Below, piece by piece: positions 30,738 to 32,084 of a stretch of 32,084 nucleotides of DNA. Each line of letters begins with the position of its first letter. Position 1 is the stretch's first letter. The stretch comes from Streptomyces milbemycinicus (GTDB lineage Bacteria; Actinomycetota; Actinomycetes; Streptomycetales; Streptomycetaceae), in assembly GCF_002154605.1 (NCBI RefSeq), contig NZ_MUNE01000396.1:1-32084 (forward strand). The letters are read 5' to 3'. The notes below the pieces were generated by a model. That model did no database searches. It saw nothing but the letters and a program-made list of their open reading frames with translations, and was not told the origin of the DNA. The translations under genes and the position numbers were made by a program.

Positions 30738-32084
30738 TTACCGCAGCCTCTGGCTGATGACCTTCGAGACCCCGTCGCCCTGCATGGAGACCCCGTACAG
30801 CGCGTCGGCGACCTCCATCGTCCGCTTCTGGTGGGTGATCACGATCAGCTGGGAGCTCTCCTGCAACTCCTCCATGATCCGGATCAGCCGCTGCAGATTG
30901 GTGTCATCCAGCGCCGCCTCGACCTCGTCCATCACATAGAACGGGCTCGGCCGCGCCTTGAAGATCGACACCAGCAGCGCCACGGCGGTCAGCGACCGCT
31001 CCCCGCCGGACAGCAGCGACAGCCGCTTGACCTTCTTGCCCGGCGGCCTGGCCTCCACGTCCACGCCCGTGGTCAGCATGTTCTCCGGGTCGGTGAGCAG
31101 CAACCGGCCCTCACCGCCCGGGAACAGCCGTGAGAAGACGCCCTCGAACTCGCGCGCCGTGTCCCGGTAGGCCTCCGTGAACACCTGCTCGACGCGCTCG
31201 TCCACCTCCTTGACCACCTGCAGCAGATCCGCCCGCGTCTTCTTCAGGTCCTCCAGCTGCTCACTCAGGAACTGATGCCGCTCCTCCAGCGCCGCGAACT
31301 CCTCGAGCGCCAGCGGGTTGACCTTGCCCAGCTGCTGGTACGCGCGCTCGGCGGCCCTCAGCCGCTTCTCCTGCTGCGCCCTGACGTAACGCACCGGCTG
31401 GTTCCGCGGATGTTCCGGGTCTTCGGGCAGCACCTCGCCCTCGGCCGGCGGGGACGGCGGCACCAGCTGGTCCGGTCCGTACTCGGCGATCAGCCCGGCC
31501 GGCTCGACGCCCAGCTCCTCCAGCGCCTTCGCCTCCAGCTGCTCGATCCGCAGCCGCTTCTCGGCGCCCAGCACCTCGCCCCGGTGCACCGAGTCGGTCA
31601 GCTTGTCCAGCTCGCCCTTGAGCTCACGCCCATGGTTGCGCTCGGCGACCAGCTCACGCTCCCGCTCCGCCTTCGCCCGCTCGGCCGCGTCCCGCTCCTC
31701 TTCGGCCCGCACCAGTGAGACCTCGACATGCGCCAGCAGCTGCCGGGTGCCCGAGGCCACCGCCGAGGCCACGGTCGCCTCGTGCCGCAGCCGCGCCCGG
31801 CGCTGCTCCGCACGCGCCCGCGCCTCGCGCTCGGCGCGCGCGCCCCGGTCGAGCGCGTCCGCCCGCCCCGCGAGCCCCTTGACCCGCTCCTCATGCGTAC
31901 GGACCTGGAGGCGCGCCTCCATCTCGGTCTGCCGCGCGTTCGCCCCGTCGGCCGCCAGCCGATCCCGTACGGAGGTGTCCGGCTCTTCGTCGCCAGGCTC
32001 CTCTTCGGCGACGATCAGCCGCTCGGCCAGCTCCTCGGCCTCCTCCGTGGCCCTGGCCAGCGCCTCCTCCGCCTTGGCCGCGGC
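30738..32084 (-). CDS. smc: Chromosome segregation protein SMC, C-terminal part
   Basis: The window contains the last 448 codons; the frame stays open through the right edge. SMC is the condensin ATPase that organises and segregates the chromosome. From the edge to about residue 300 the sequence is heptad-rich coiled coil (Glu/Arg/Ala-rich, ERERELVAERNHGRELKGEL). The C-terminal ATPase half has the ABC signature LSLLSGGERSLTAVALL, about 90 residues before the end, then Walker B and D-loop in SPFYVMDEVEAALDDTNLQR and the switch histidine in IVITHQKRTM. It ends with TAA at 30740-30738. The N-terminal ATPase half and hinge lie outside the window. Confidence 0.97.
   Translation of the reverse strand, partial: AAAKAEEALARATEEAEELAERLIVAEEEPGDEEPDTSVRDRLAADGANARQTEMEARLQVRTHEERVKGLAGRADALDRGARAEREARARAEQRRARLRHEATVASAVASGTRQLLAHVEVSLVRAEEERDAAERAKAERERELVAERNHGRELKGELDKLTDSVHRGEVLGAEKRLRIEQLEAKALEELGVEPAGLIAEYGPDQLVPPSPPAEGEVLPEDPEHPRNQPVRYVRAQQEKRLRAAERAYQQLGKVNPLALEEFAALEERHQFLSEQLEDLKKTRADLLQVVKEVDERVEQVFTEAYRDTAREFEGVFSRLFPGGEGRLLLTDPENMLTTGVDVEARPPGKKVKRLSLLSGGERSLTAVALLVSIFKARPSPFYVMDEVEAALDDTNLQRLIRIMEELQESSQLIVITHQKRTMEVADALYGVSMQGDGVSKVISQRLR

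Noticed and set aside
30738..31922. smc start at the ATG at 31922
   Set aside because: The frame continues open and coiled-coil-like to the window edge; this Met is internal.

Overview
This is a GC-rich actinobacterial chromosome segment, almost certainly Streptomyces. Nearly all codons end in G or C, and several starts are GTG or TTG. From memory, the gene order closely matches the S. coelicolor core region running from smc and glcP (about SCO5577-5578) to the sip signal-peptidase cluster and the comM/dprA genes (about SCO5596-5604). Those equivalences are recalled, not searched. Most genes lie on the minus strand; only three genes (a SAM methyltransferase, a Prim-Pol-like protein and an LLM flavin oxidoreductase) are on the plus strand.

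Left part (1-7054), minus strand: the edge of a probable dprA, comM and yraN are linked by ATGA stop/start overlaps. They are followed upstream by a DUF2469 gene, a Nudix hydrolase and four consecutive type I signal peptidases (sipZ, sipY, sipX, sipW as read left to right). Two perfect TTGTCCACA-type DnaA boxes sit between yraN and the DUF2469 gene. The sipW 5' coding region holds a 19-bp perfect inverted repeat, and the sipX frame runs about 210 bases into sipY.

Translation block (7117-9801), minus strand: rpsP (S16), a KH-domain RNA-binding protein, rimM, trmD and rplS (L19). As given, trmD has no stop codon before rplS and the two are in the same frame; this is the main anomaly of the housekeeping part. 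To the right are a SprT-like zinc protein, an archaeal/eukaryal-type prolyl-tRNA synthetase with an apparently lost zinc site, and a divergent methyltransferase.

Secretion and nitrogen block (13595-21375): ffh (SRP GTPase) with a strong terminator, then glnD, glnK and amtB, the GlnR-type ammonium-sensing operon. A well-spaced GlnR-box-like site lies upstream of amtB. Next comes an nsdA-like developmental regulator, then a divergent degenerate Prim-Pol protein. ftsY, the SRP receptor, follows at 22699.

Accessory block (23952-29054): a translationally coupled three-gene unit of small secreted protein, multi-spanning histidine kinase and LuxR-type response regulator; an unknown 132-aa protein followed by an 18-bp tandem repeat array; and a divergent LLM-class oxidoreductase behind a palindromic operator-like site.

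Right end: glcP (glucose permease), with a predicted promoter whose spacer is filled by a 15-bp palindrome that recurs 83 bp upstream, and the C-terminal part of smc, cut by the window edge. No tRNA, rRNA, CRISPR array, insertion sequence or prophage was seen.
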